From Diploptera punctata (taxonomy: Eukaryota; Arthropoda; Insecta; Blattodea; Blaberidae), in the NCBI GenBank assembly GCA_030220185.1, contig JASPKZ010010239.1, forward strand, positions 404,001 to 468,000: a DNA stretch of 64,000 nt. Reading direction: 5' to 3'. A program made the translations under genes and the position numbers. The notes below the pieces were generated by a model. The model worked only from the letters and a program-made list of their open reading frames with translations, had not been told where the DNA came from and did no database searches. How positions within the stretch are numbered: position 1 is the stretch's first letter; each line of letters begins with the position of its first letter. Below, one piece after another: positions 1 through 11,085 of the stretch.

Positions 1-18
1 TATCACTTTCGGTACATT

Positions 19-84
19 ATTATTGTTATTATTATTATCTTTAATATTATTATCATCATCATTCATATTATTATTATGCCTCGA

Positions 85-147
<63 letters not shown>

Positions 148-157
148 AATATTATTC
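19..157. repeat. (ATT)n microsatellite
   Basis: Long run of ATT/TTA triplets with a few interruptions. The open frame across it is a poly-leucine translation artefact. Such tracts elsewhere in the window follow LINE 3' ends, but no LINE sequence is recognised beside this one. Confidence 0.95.
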
Positions 158-1369
158 AGATCAACAATAAAAATAAGTCACTTTATGTCTAATCCCACTC
201 TAATGGAATGTAAGGTTTTCTCTATACATAACCGTCTCTCTCCCATTATTGATAGCTCTACTTGTTATGTGAAACTCGCTACTTGAGACTTACTGAGATA
301 GGAACTGTCGGGAGAGAATTTGTGACTCTGGATCACGTAATACTTTTTTCACCCTACATGGGAATGAGAGTTTCTCTGAATGAGTGATCAGCTAAATTCT
401 GAGCCACCTCCAAGACAGCACGAACATTTAAGACAAAACTCGCAATTCACTCGCTCATTTATACTGGACACGGTGAATATAATATGGATGATTATGTTGG
501 CATGATTTTATTCGGGTAATTTTAATAGGTCTTAAATTTTCCTAACTTTTCTTCCGGCGTGTAGCGAACGGGGATCGAAGCCAAGACCGCTGGGTATTAT
601 ACAATGAGTTTTCACTAAACCACAAATGTGGCCAGAATTAATATTTCAAGGAAACATTTTAAATATATCCATATTTTACATTTTTTACAAGGCATTGCAC
701 ATATTTCCTAAGGAACTTTTTATTCGGTTTGTGATAAAGATAAGAGGAAGCTACTGAATTTAATATTCCTTCATAAAGCATATAATCAACTTCTTCTGTC
801 CTCCATCTTATATTAAAGAAGTATAAAAAAAATCTTATACAAAATTGAAAAGCTCAGTCGTTAAACAGTATAATGACAAGAACATTATTTTTCCCAACTG
901 TGTTTGACCGAATAAAGTGCAAATTTTGTATTAACACATTTCATGACTGGACATGGTAAATTTGAACATTTTTTGGAACGATTTAAAATAGGTGAAACTA
1001 TCAGATGAATTCCAGCCAGACTATCTCACAGCTGTTATTTGAGTGTCTCGCATTTTATTCCAAAATACATGAATTTATTAAAAAAATTGATAATTGCCAA
1101 AATATATTTCAACTGCCTTTGTTAAATATTTTATGTAAGAAATGCTGCTATAGGAAGCTGGGTGGCTTTATTTACCATATGTTTAAGAGATTTTGAGTTA
1201 GTTTTGATTTGTTGGTTAATTTATTTACTTATTCATATTACATTACATTATTATTGATATGTAACGCTAGAAATGAAGCATAATCTAAATTAATGTAAAT
1301 AATTAATTGTATTTTAACTACAACCTTAACATACCGGATGTTGAAATAGGATTCACATTATGGAGATTC
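158..1369. other. AT-rich intergenic, no gene seen
   Basis: Nothing protein-like is supported on either strand. Short open frames (for example 1005-1196) have no recognisable domain. The only structure noted is a tRNA-like fragment at 556-628. Confidence 0.6.
556..628 (-). repeat. tRNA-derived SINE head fragment
   Basis: On the minus strand a degenerate A-box-like GGTTTAGTG is followed about 45 bases later by a B-box-like GGCTTCGATCCC. This is the layout of a pol III promoter in a tRNA-derived SINE. No body or target duplication was found. Confidence 0.4.
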
Positions 1370-1427
1370 AATAATAATGATAATAATAATAATAATAATA
1401 ACAATAATAATAATAATAATAATAAAC
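1370..1427. repeat. (AAT)n microsatellite
   Basis: AAT/ATA triplets with two single-base interruptions. Confidence 0.95.
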
Positions 1428-1641
1428 GTATATGAGAAAAAATCAAAACTCTTACTTATATTGATTTCTTAAAATACATTTGTTAACTATAGTCATGCAG
1501 ACTTTTAGACATAAGGTACAATTATTGACAAAAGAAAGAACGCATAACTTCAATCTTGCAAATCGCTTCACGTCACCAACTTTTTTTTTACCAGTTCTGC
1601 GTGACTTTTACAGAGAGGATAATGTGATTCTAGATAATCAT

Positions 1642-1669
1642 TATATATATATATATATATATATATATT
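1642..1669. repeat. (AT)n microsatellite
   Basis: Fourteen uninterrupted TA units. The 1670-2204 stretch beyond it holds nothing I can identify. Confidence 0.95.
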
Positions 1670-2204
1670 ACAATACGTTATAGCTAGGCTTTATTATAAA
1701 ATAACTTCAATAAAAAAATAATCTGACCAGAAGAATCAGCAGAAACAGGATGTATCTGTTGCAAACCAGAACTCGCAGCGTTTTCACAACTATGGTTAGA
1801 TATTATTATTACATTAGTATCTGTGTCATTTTTATTTCACTGTGTTGATTAGAGTATCGCTATTATTTTTCGATTAATCTTCGTTTTAATATTTGATATA
1901 GCTTTAGTCAGATGTTGATGAAGCTCAAGATCATTTTCATGCGTCATAAATGTAGACATTTATGTTTGGATCAAAATGGACCCCACTCCAAGCTGTTTTA
2001 CGGTGCTATAATCTTATAAAGTCACCCTTGACTTTTACGTTAAGGCATTGCAATAAATTGGAGGAAAAAACTGCCCTCTCATCAAGATTATGTCAATATT
2101 TAAGGAGCGAATGTTGTTTTAAAAAGAAAATACGTGTAAAAGTATAAAGTTTACTTCAGTTTAACAAAGATAATTGCATTCACAACTTATAACTAAAATT
2201 ATTG

Positions 2205-2640
2205 GCTCTATCGAACACTTAGGTTCATGGCCACGCGGGCAAATTCTCTCCATTCATATTTATCCTGAGCTAATGTTTTCCAATCTCCCCTGTATAATCT
2301 AATTCCCTCAAATATAGTTATAATTGTTCTCTCACCCAATTATTGGCCTATCTACTGGGCACTTTCCGTCTGGTTTTCCTACAAGGAGTTTCTTTGTCCC
2401 TTTTTTATTCTCCATTCGTGCCACATGTCCTGCTCATTGCAGTCTACGATGCGTAATTGTTCTCATCATATCTGTTTTCCCATAAAGATAGTATAGTTCA
2501 CCGATAGGTAGTCTTATCTTTTCGCGTATGTGTTCATCACTCTTTGGTCCAAAAATTGTCCTAAGAACTTCATTCTCAAATAATCGTTATATTTTCTCCT
2601 CCCTTAAAGTAGGAGTCCACGTTTGGTATTCACAATTTAT
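2205..2640 (-). pseudogene. non-LTR retrotransposon RT C-terminus and 3' end (LINE family W)
   Basis: Read on the minus strand this matches, in order, the plus-strand copy at 3073-3530: the YGCE-like region, the R-W-GHVARM block, the GRP-RW block and the 3' end with the rc of CCATAGGTTCATGG. The frame is broken throughout, so it is a decayed 5'-truncated insertion. The RTE/CR1-like assignment rests on the conserved C-terminal GHV-RM...GRP pattern of these elements. At least eight copies of this family lie in the window. Confidence 0.7.
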
Positions 2641-3072
2641 ATCATACTTTTTATCGCTAAATAAGCAATTGGTATTACAACTGAGAGGTTCATTACAAGA
2701 AGGACTTATGACTGCTTTCTTTTAAATCTGTAGACAATTCTGGACATTACTTCTTACAGTAGTCAACCAGAAAATTTGACCTAGCATTTTTTTTAATTGC
2801 TTCCATTTGTTAAAGTTCTTTCTTTTGAGAAAAAAAAATTACTTACGTCTAAACAGTTTAAGTTTTATAAATTTACTTGCACACTGTCTCATAAAAAGTG
2901 TTTATTTCGGCTAAGAAGTTAGTAGATCCAAATTTATACTCAACTAATTTACGTAATCAATATTTACTTATGGATGTATCGAATTAGAGCTGTACTATAA
3001 AGATTGCTTTAACAAGTATACCAAACAAACATAGTCCGAATATTAATTAATTATTTTATACTTGTGTTATAA

Positions 3073-3477
3073 CCAAGTATATTATATGGATGCGAAACAT
3101 GGATTATTACTTTAAGGGAGGAAAGGAGAGTACAAGCATTTGAAAATAAAGTTCTTAGGAACATTTTTGGACTAAAGATAGATGAACAGACAGGTGAATG
3201 GAGAAAACTACATAACAGTGAACTACAATGTCTTTATGGGAAGCCAGACATAATAAAAACAGTTAAGTCTCGTAGATTGCGATGGGCAGGACATGTGGCA
3301 CGAATGCGGAATGAAAGACATGCGTGGAAGCTTCTTGTAGGAAAACCAGATGGAACACGCCCAGTTGGTAGACCAACAATGAGGTGGGAGAATAATATTA
3401 ACTATGATCTGAGGGAAGTAGATTATACAGGGAATGACTGGAAAACATTAGGTCAGAGTATAGGGATGTATGGATAG
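3073..3477 (+). pseudogene. non-LTR retrotransposon RT C-terminus, best copy of LINE family W
   Basis: An open frame of 134 codons begins abruptly inside the protein (ILYGCETW, typical of the region after the RT palm) and continues through RRLRWAGHVARM and GRPTMRWENNI to a TAG at 3475. There is no start codon, so this is a 5'-truncated copy of the last quarter of ORF2. It lacks the catalytic palm and cannot make RT. The 3' untranslated end runs to about 3530. A diverged copy lies in inverse orientation 430 bp away (2205-2640), head to head. RTE/CR1-like classification is inferred from the tail motif only. Confidence 0.75.
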
Positions 3478-3821
3478 CTTATGTCCGCGCGGCCTAAGAG
3501 TTCCAGAGTACCAGCGAGTTAGTTACTTAGTTATATATTAAATTTTCAAGTAATAGTGAATCCCAACAGTAAGTCACATGCCTTTAATAATATGACATTG
3601 CGTTATTTGAATAAATTCTGTAGTTAGCTACTATTTAAATTTCACCTCCGCTAAGGTGATAGGAGCTAACCCCAACAAGTATAAAGAAGTAACTTTTACA
3701 CTTCGGACGTATACCATGTCACCATCAACTGGTGTGAATCACTAATTAAAATAAGACAGTCAATAAATTATCAGCGAAGTTTATAAACAAGTATATTAAA
3801 TAATTTTAAAATAAACTTTTA

Positions 3822-3882
3822 ACGACCGGGGATCGAACCCGGGCCAGCTGCGTAAGAATGAACGACACTACTTAGGATCACA
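3822..3882 (-). repeat. SINE-A head fragment
   Basis: Minus strand carries GGTTCGATCCCCGG (B box) and the GCTGCGT block found in the full SINE-A copies at 46.8, 48.1 and 59.8 kb. The rest of the SINE is absent. Confidence 0.55.
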
Positions 3883-3981
3883 GTAGTATTTTGGTTCCAA
3901 TCATGCTCTCTGCGTAAAAAAGGAAGAGTAAAATTACTTGACACTTCAATATCAACGAAAGATAATAAACATATAATAATA

Positions 3982-5443
3982 CACCATGTCCACAAACAAA
4001 CTATCATACTTTAAACTACTAATACGTCATATCTAAATTAAATTTGTGACAATCAAAAGAGAAACTCAAAACGTTTTTGCTATATCTCATATACATTGAA
4101 TGTGGCCCCCACGAGTGACGCTGCAGACATCGAGGCGATATTTCCATTCACGCCACACACTCTCCAACGTATGTGAAGAAATGGACTGGATGTCAGAAAT
4201 GATACGAAGGTGGATTTCTTACAGTTTTCAGGCAATGGGGGTACATAGACACGATCCTTTATGTAACCCCATAAAAATAAATCACAGACCGTCAACACAG
4301 GTGTCCTCGGCGGCCACTTGTATAAAACATTATCATCATTTCCGGCACATCCAAACCATCTTCTTGGAAGCCGGTCATTCAGATGCTCCCGAACATGCAA
4401 ATGCCAATGAGGAGGTGCTCCATCTTGCTGGAAAAGATATTCATTGCCTTCTTCTTTTTCCAATTGTGGAAATAACCATTCAGTGAACATATCAAGATAA
4501 TTTGCACCGTTGACAGTGACCTCTATAAAGAAAAAATGGGCCATAGACTTTACGTTTCGATACGGCACAAAATACATTCACTTATGGGGAGTCTCTTTCA
4601 ACTTCCACAATGGTGTTTGGATTCTCACTCCCCCAAATCCTAACATTATGCCTGTTCACTTTTCCACTAACTTGGGACGTTGCCTCACCACTGAAAATTA
4701 TTTTTTCTGACAGTTCTTCATTATCCTCCATTAGTGCCATGAAATGCTCAGAGAAATCTAATCGCTTTGCATGGTCATCAGATTTCAACTTATGCACTAA
4801 TTGGAGTTTGTAGGGGTGGAACTTCAGTCGTGTACGTAGATCTGATGGATTTAGGGACGTTTAACTGTTGACTAGCTCTAAGGACAGACTTCTTGGGACT
4901 ACGCACAAATGCCTCCCGCACTAGATCCACAATTCCTGCATCGACAGATGGTCTCCCTGAATGGTCTTTCCTTTGAATACATATGCAACTACTATCCACA
5001 AAGTCACGGTACCACTTCAAAATTGACTTGTGTGTAGGAGCCTGATGTTGAAACCTTCGCCTAAAAGCACGCTGGACCAGCACCGGGTTCTGCTTGGTGT
5101 GATATTTTAAAACACACCAACTACGTTCTTGGGGGTTCGCCATAACTCCTTAAAACTTATTCCGTAACTTCTTTAACAACAACACAATTTAAAAAGCACA
5201 GCAAACATTCACATTTAACCTGTCTGCTAAATACCCAACAATGTACCCATATCGACCACAAAAAAACATTATTAAATATATTTTAGTTTCTGTATTGTTG
5301 TCCATTATTCTCAATTGTTGACATTGTTAACATGCACAAAACGTCTTGAGATTCTCTTTTGATTGTCATTAATTTCATTTAGATACGATTATCCAAAGCG
5401 ACGTAGTAGTAGTTTAAAGTAAGATACTGTATTTGTAGGCACG
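3982..5443 (-). mobile_element. Tc1/mariner-superfamily transposon, defective
   Basis: About 1.46 kb flanked by TA on both sides (3980-3981 and 5444-5445). Terminal inverted repeats of about 100 bp (3982-4078 and 5336-5443) share CTTTAAACTACTA, ATCTAAAT-AAATT and TGACAATCAAAAGAGAA blocks; the left one lacks a short TTTGGATAATCG segment present in the right. The transposase lies on the minus strand in three broken frames. A 394 bp internally deleted relative lies at 19625-20018. Confidence 0.9.
4080..5143 (-). pseudogene. mariner-type transposase, broken
   Basis: Would cut and join transposon ends in the nucleus. It starts at ATG 5143 with MANPQERSWCVLKYH and an N-terminal helix-turn-helix region (SILKWYRDF, then GRPSVD). 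A frameshift near 4800-4850 leads to HKLKSDDHAKR and KVNRHNVRIWGSENP. A stop after RDSP (about 4580) and another frameshift lead to YLDMFTEWL, QQDGAPPH and CDLFLWGYIKDRVY. The first catalytic Asp, expected in FSDEA, reads FSGEA; the second is in QQDGAPPH; the third in CDLFLWG, 46 residues on. Two frameshifts, a stop and the lost Asp make it inactive. Confidence 0.88.
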
Positions 5444-5700
5444 TATTATGCATAAAAGTTCTATTGCAAGCATATTTATTTGATTTTTTCACAACTTAAA
5501 ATGTCTTGATGTTCTATATGCCACTCTTGCTGTATGCGATTCCTCTTCAAGTCATGTTGCATTTAATACAATGAACACCGAGTCAAGATGATTCTTTCGG
5601 TCCCCTTGTCTCTATTCCTTCCTCTTTTTTCCCCCTTCTTTTCTTTAAGCGCTCAAGCAGCTAAATAAAAACTCAGAGATTTCATTATCTACAATCAGAT

Positions 5701-5766
<66 letters not shown>

Positions 5767-5912
5767 TAATAATAATAATAATATAATATAATATAATATA
5801 ATATAATATAATATAATATAATAATAATAATAATATAATATAATAATAATAATATAATATAATAATAATAATAATAATATAATATAATATAAAATAATAA
5901 TAATAATAATAA
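5701..5912. repeat. compound (AAT)n/(AATAT)n microsatellite
   Basis: Over 200 bp of AAT units grading into AATAT pentamers and back. The open frames across it (poly-I/Y/L) are artefacts. Confidence 0.95.
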
Positions 5913-5967
5913 CATACTGGCACCTTCGAACTCGCAGATTCGGCTGCGCTTATTATAAGAGCTTTCA

Positions 5968-6377
5968 ATACATTCCATCCTGAGGTAATATTTTCTTATT
6001 CATGTCCTGTATAACTTACATCTTTCAAATCATGGGTAATATTATTCTCTCACTTCATTCTTGTATATTTACTAAGCGATTTTGCTCTGGTTTTCCTACA
6101 ACATATTTTATATGTCCCTATTTCATTCCCATTCGTGTTACATATTCTTCTCAAAGCAGTCTACGAGATTTAAAAATTCCTTTTATACCTGGTTGCCCGG
6201 AAAGATAATTCTTTTCACTGTTAAATATTCTTCTCCATTTAACTGCCTGTTCGTTTCCCTTCGGCCCAAATTTTTCCTAAAAAATGTATTCTCAATTTCT
6301 TGTAAGTTATTCTCTACCCTTAAAATACGATGCAATGTTTCGCATTCATATGGATAACTGGAAGAATAACAGTTTTG
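5968..6377 (-). pseudogene. LINE family W RT C-terminus, decayed
   Basis: Minus-strand match to the 3' part of the family seen at 3073-3530: rc of CCATCCTGAG near the 3' end, then the block corresponding to TGGTTTTCCTACAA and the CGCATTCATATGG region at the 5' end. No continuous frame remains. Confidence 0.6.
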
Positions 6378-6900
6378 CATTGTGATGAATTATTGATCCG
6401 TTTGAATTTCGCGGGAGGCTACAGGACTCCTTAGAAACCAGTAGGATTTGGATTCAGATTCTGTGCAGCAAGTAAACTACTTCTGCAGAAGTGCTTTCTG
6501 GAGAAATAATTTTCCGGATATGTCGATTCTAGAAGAACTGGTGGTTCTCGAGGTTTCCATTCGAGAGAAGTATAGACTGGCATCCAGATTATTCATACCC
6601 TCGCATACATAAGGGTGTGCGAGTGTCTGACCGGCAAATCGTGCCTAAATTGTGGGCGAATAGAAATGATTGAAGTTTGAAAAAAAAGTAGATTCTTAAG
6701 TAAAATTTTCAGTGAGTGTGAAGAACGGAGTGTTGATATAAATTTAGAAAGAAGACACTCTTATAAGAGCGAATTATTTGTGTGAATACGGTGAAATATT
6801 ATGAAATAAATAAATACAATTTGAAAATGTTCTCTGAACATGTGTGAAGTTAATTTCAAGTAACTCGACCTCCACTTAAACACTGCTACCCGCGCAACAA
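6378..6900 (+). mobile_element. possible solo LTR
   Basis: Starts TGTGATGAATTATTGATCC and ends CTACCCGCGCAACA, giving TG...CA ends about 520 bp apart. A hairpin CTCGCA...TGCGAG sits at 6601-6624 and AATAAATAAA at about 6805. No protein-coding retrovirus-like region adjoins it and I do not see a matching target duplication, so this is tentative. Confidence 0.25.
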
Positions 6901-7044
6901 TATATATTCAGTTTTTTTTACCCCATAATACCATGCATTTCCAAAATTGAGCCTATGTTTAATTTTTTTGCACATAATTCCGGTTTGTATATACTATTCT
7001 TAGGTATTCGAATTCAACCATTTTTTTCAAAATTTCTTTCATTT

Positions 7045-7045
<1 letters not shown>

Positions 7046-7097
<52 letters not shown>
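7046..7097. repeat. (AAT)n microsatellite
   Basis: About seventeen uninterrupted triplets. Confidence 0.95.
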
Positions 7098-7099
<2 letters not shown>

Positions 7100-7202
7100 G
7101 TAATTATTATCACATATTCCTTCTGGATTTTTTCATGTTGAGACTTGAAAGTAGTTTTGAAGTTCCTTAGGACAGGTTACTGGCCCGACGCTAAGTAGTC
7201 CA

Positions 7203-7727
7203 GTGGTAGGGCTGAAAAGTTTGGAGCAGGTGAATAATTTTACATATCTAGGATGCAATATCTCATATGAAGAAGAAAAGGATGTAAATGCAAAAGTATC
7301 TAAATTTTTAAGAATTTTAGGGTTCATAAATTCTATCTTCAAGCCACAGTTAGCCCAAAAGCATTCAAGATTAAAAATGTATAAAACACTGGCTCTTCCA
7401 ACTCTTATGTATGGTAGCGAAGTATGGACGTTGAAACAGAAGGATATAGAGAGACTTAGATCTGCTTAAATGATATACTTTTGGAGGACTGCAGGATACA
7501 CACTACTAGATCACAAAAAAAATGAAGACATCTTAGAAGAATTACACATGGAACCTTTAGGAAACAAAATTTCTGATTACAAGTCAAGATGGATACAACA
7601 TGTTCATCGAATGGAAGATCACAGAATACCCAAACAAATGTTAAGATATCAACCTGCAGGAAGAAGAAGACCAGGACGTCCACTCAAAAGACTTTTGGAT
7701 GGTGTTTCTCTTGGCCTAAATTCGTGA
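7203..7727 (+). pseudogene. non-LTR retrotransposon RT C-terminus (LINE family G), one nonsense
   Basis: A single frame runs 175 codons with one in-frame TAA (7467-7469) where the sister copy at 22.9-23.5 kb has Glu (RSAEMRYL). Upstream is LEQVNNFTYLGCNISYEEEKD and ALPTLMYGSEVWTLKQKD; downstream TAGYTLLDHKKNEDILEEL, RWIQHVHRMEDHRIPKQML and GRRRPGRPLKRLLDG. These are the regions after the RT palm in RTE/CR1-like LINEs. The palm is missing, so this is a 5'-truncated copy. The stop is followed within 30 bp by ATGATGATTATTATTA, the short-repeat tail shared with other copies. Confidence 0.8.
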
Positions 7728-7779
7728 ATGTACTATGATGATGATTATTATTATCACATACAATAGAATGTATCCTGCC

Positions 7780-8060
7780 TCTGATCCCGAATGTCGCGAG
7801 TTCAAACTCAACAGGGATCGATGGATTTTTAGGATGAAAAAATGAAAGAGAGAATTCTTCCGGGAGGGACTTTAAGCAGCGGATCCCGAGTCAGGATTAT
7901 TTTCGGGCTCATAAAATAATCTTAACTCTATATTAGAGCCTGTGAGCAATATTTAATTTACCTTCAATATCTATGCAATAACTAAGTTGCCTACTAGATG
8001 TCTCTTCGAAGCGATGTACTGACCACATTTGTGGGTATGACACCTGTAAAGAAATAAGCG
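7780..8060 (+). repeat. SINE-B, plus-strand copy
   Basis: Begins with a tRNA-like T arm (CGCGAGTTCAAACTC), then GATCGATGGATTTTTAGGATG, the GGGACTTTAAGC and CGAGTC-GG blocks, and the body with AACTAAGTTGCCTACTAGATGT. These are the reverse complements of the minus-strand copies at 31.3, 54.5 and 58.7 kb. Confidence 0.6.
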
Positions 8061-8498
8061 TAACAAAATTAACTTATGAAACTCCCGTTAGGGAGCATCC
8101 CCGTCCACATACGAGACATACGTGGTTCAATCAATAAACACATATATAAAAATTGTAACATTTATCAATGATAGTTTTGTTATTAAGCATGATTAAAAAT
8201 ATAAAAATAATGTTTGCATACTTTGTTTCTAAATATTATGTTATTTTGTTATTAATAATATTACTACTAAAATGTAATATAAAATATAAAAGTTAGTACC
8301 CATTTGTACAGCTACCCGTACTCTTTGCTATACTGATGTACATTTTTGTCATCAATTTTTTAGTTCGAGAACCTATTTACACAGCAAAATTAATGTTAAA
8401 CTTCTTTAAGATAATTACATTGGAAATGGCTACATGAGATCTCTAAATATGAAAATACATTTGTTTTTCTATATATATATAAAAGTAAAGTGATCCCA
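8061..8498. other. AT-rich stretch, nothing identified
   Basis: No supported gene or recognisable repeat; a short TATATATATA tract at 8470-8480 may be part of the target site of the neighbouring SINE. Confidence 0.5.
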
Positions 8499-8787
8499 CA
8501 ACAGGCCCGGAGGTCTTTGGGATAGTAGGAGGTTAAGGCTCCCACTTTTTCTAGACAATCGGCCCTTTATGTCAGCCGGGTTGTCAGCCCTGCGTGACGG
8601 CCGCCTTTACCCCCAGAACAAGCGTCTGGTACTCATTTCCGTTAGAGGCTGAGTCAACCCCAGGGCCATAGTGCCGCCAGAGGGTTTGGGTCAGTTTAAA
8701 AATCCTGACCCCAACGGGACTTGAACCCTCGACCCTCCGGCTTGAAGCTCAGTGCCTTAACCACTACGCTACGGCGTGCCCCCTATA
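8499..8787 (-). repeat. tRNA-derived SINE with good A and B boxes
   Basis: Minus strand starts GGGGCACGCCGTAGCGTAGTGG, with an A box TAGCGTAGTGG matching the pol III consensus, and 35-40 bases later a B box GGTTCAAGTCC. A GC-rich body of about 210 bp follows. CTATATATATA lies on both flanks (8469-8479 and 8782-8792), a possible target duplication. Related to none of the other SINE families here by eye. Confidence 0.7.
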
Positions 8788-9824
8788 TATATAATAATTT
8801 GTTGTTGCTATTTCATCGATCAAAACTGCCACGTGATAAATATGGCCATGATATTACGAAATAATATATAAAATTATATATTTTTGACAAAGGCTATATT
8901 ATCTCAGAATTGAGGAGAATATTTCATATTCGGTAGATTTGATTCATCCACTTTTGGATTAAAAATTTTATTTTCTGCCATGAAAGTTGGATTTCTTATA
9001 AATTAATCACGGTTATACAAAGGAATTGCCTAAATTTGGCCAAAATGTTTGACAAAATTTAAGAACTTTTAAAACTGTAAGAGAAAGAGCAGGAAGGATA
9101 AAAGAAAGCTACGAAGTTCGGACTCCCAATGTGGAACACGTTGTGAAGTTGTTACTAATTCAGAGGGTGGACTGCGGCCGCAGCGATATTGCCCCTGAGA
9201 CTGGCAGAAGAAAGAAATAACACAACGGCTTCAGGGGAAATGAGATTTTCACCCCTCCCCTCCCGTCTCACCACTTCTCCAAAATGTCTTTATATTTCTC
9301 CCGAGCCGAACATACGCCATGTAGCCAAATCTCACATCTTTCTGTAATATCTGGAAATATAGCAATATAAAAAAACTGATTCACATTTAAACAAATGCTT
9401 AATTCTTCACAGTAGGCCTAATGAAAATTTACATCAAAAATAGTTTCTGTTGTTGATTAAAATAGCTCCCCAACTCCATCGCGCGACAGGCCTACAAGGT
9501 CCTCGGCTCGCCACGATTAAATTAGTATTATTGTAGAAAAGTAAAAATTCTTGAAAATGTATTGACCATCTCATACTAGACCTTTACATAAATAATGCCA
9601 CGAGTGTTTTCCAATTTATCTAGAGGATTTGGAAATAAAGAGTGGAATTTGTTAGGACTATTTACCGAATAAAATTAAGCTGTTTACTCACAAATCATTG
9701 TTTAAATATAGTTATTTTAAAATATTTATATATTTAATGTAAATGGCGATGTTTGAAATCAGGTGAAAATATTTGGTTGTTTCATTTATTCATCACTGCA
9801 ACTTGATCATATTATTTATTGCTA
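8788..9824. other. intergenic, no gene seen
   Basis: AT-rich with a GC-richer patch at about 9130-9300 containing GCGGCCGC. No frame with recognisable protein similarity on either strand. Confidence 0.5.
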
Positions 9825-10215
9825 ATTAGGAGCGCAATATTATAAGAATGCGCCCGCAATGGAGAAAAAAATCAAACACATCAAACTATATATTATAATC
9901 AACATTAGAGGTTATAATTTTTTTCAGAAACAACTCAGAAAAATCAGTATTTAAAAACACAATTATTGAACACACAATTATCAAATGTGTAGGTCGAAGG
10001 AATATGTTCATTATGTTAGAGAGTCAGTCAATGCAAAATAATGCTCTGACCTGTTCAGAATAGTAAAAAGCAGGAGCTTTATTTATTTTGGTACTCAAAA
10101 TTCGGTAATTTTGGAGGTGAAACTCGACTGGGATTGGTTGTAAAACAAAATTCATTGAAACGTGTTTGGTCATTGACTCCCATTTGAGGCATGAATTAAA
10201 TAGTCTATATAATTA
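9825..10215. repeat. interspersed repeat R, copy 1 (uninterrupted)
   Basis: Shares ordered blocks with 26225-26965: ACACATCAAACT-TATATTATAAT, AATAATGCTCTGACCTGTTC, GGAGCTTT and TGTAAAACAAAATTCATTGAA through GGCATGAATTAAATAGTCT. The second copy carries a SINE at the point where this copy reads TTGTAAAACAAAATTC. Nature of the repeat unknown; no coding frame. Confidence 0.75.
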
Positions 10216-10249
10216 AATTTAGTGAAATATTAAAGTAAAATGTTATTAC

Positions 10250-10471
10250 CTCATCTCATATTCTTATTCTTAGGTTTGTTTCGGGTCCTTCTTCGGTTCC
10301 ATCATCAGTATTTTCACGACCGTTTGTCATGTCGTTTTGAAGAGCCGTCTCTTGCTCCCTCTTGGTAGACTGAAGTCAAAACTACATAACAACGGTTGTG
10401 AAAATAGTGATGATGGAACTGAAGAAGGGTCTGAAACTACTCAAAAAAGAAGAAGAATATGAGGTGAGGTC
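10250..10471. repeat. foldback (inverted repeat) element
   Basis: Left arm 10250-10324 and right arm 10391-10471 are imperfect reverse complements (for example TTCGGTTCCATCATCAGTAT against ATAGTGATGATGGAACTGAA), with a 66 bp spacer. The minus strand reads GAACCGAAGAAGGACCCGAAAC. I associate such hairpins with the 3' ends of Penelope-like elements, by inference from layout. Confidence 0.7.
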
Positions 10472-10506
10472 ATACAATTTTACTTAAATAAATAATACCC
10501 CATTGT

Positions 10507-10527
10507 GTAGTAGTAGTAGTAGTAGTA
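10507..10527. repeat. (TAG)n microsatellite
   Basis: Seven TAG units directly downstream of the LINE stop at 10529-10531 (on the minus strand), consistent with a short-repeat LINE tail. Confidence 0.9.
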
Positions 10528-10528
10528 T

Positions 10529-10731
10529 TCAAATGTTCTGAAGCTCTTCATTTGTCATCATTCGCTTGCGGGCTTCCCAATAATATTCAGCAATTTGGAA
10601 TGGTGTTCGAACTATTTTCTGAAGATCAGCGCAGAACATCAAGTGATCCTTGTTCATTATCGTATTTGTGTCCTTGCATACTATGCAGTATGGAGAGTCT
10701 AGTAGCTTAATTCTATGTAGATGTACCCCAT
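10529..10731 (-). pseudogene. Jockey-like LINE C-terminal cysteine/histidine tail
   Basis: Minus-strand frame HRIKLLDSPYCIVCKDTN, then DHLMFCADLQK and AEYYWEARKRMM ending at TGA. The C-x2-C...H...C arrangement followed by YW-AR is the tail found after RNase H in some Jockey-group LINEs. The copy at 34.2-34.9 kb shows the same end (SPKCILYNHP...SKYWRARLLM). Only the last ~65 codons survive, so this is a strongly 5'-truncated insertion with a (TAC)n tail. Confidence 0.65.
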
Positions 10732-10924
10732 AGTGTTAATTACTAAAATAAGTGAATTAGTCAAATATACCTACGCTAGTGTTTTAAGAAATATTTTACG
10801 ATAGAATACCAGTTACGCAGAAAAAAATCTTAGTTCTATATTCATCATCTGATCTGCTATTTGAATTTTCGGAGAATTCGTGGCGTTAGGAAGCACGCCC
10901 AACAATAAAAATAGGAAATATATT

Positions 10925-11085
10925 GACTTAGGCTTTCACGGCCGGAGTTACTATGATGATCTTGCAGTAGATTTCTGGGCTGTTGGCCGTGGTCTTGAGG
11001 CTTGTAGTTCCCCAACGTTTCGCCAGAGGCTGCGTCCGGCATCCTCAAGGGTTGTCTTGGTTGTCTTGAGACCGGCATTTTTTTA
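10925..11085 (-). repeat. Penelope-like hairpin arm fragment
   Basis: Begins on the plus strand with AGGCTTTCACGGCCGG, the same 16-mer that opens the long foldback at 30.1 kb, and contains CCCAACGTTTCGCCAGAGGC with GATGCCGGACGC on the minus strand. The reciprocal arm is absent. Confidence 0.5.

Noticed and set aside
23..286. 87-residue leucine-rich open frame
   Set aside because: Pure translation of the (ATT)n tract with a non-ATG start.
5645..5978. Two overlapping minus-strand frames rich in I, Y and L
   Set aside because: Microsatellite translation; no real protein composition outside the repeat.
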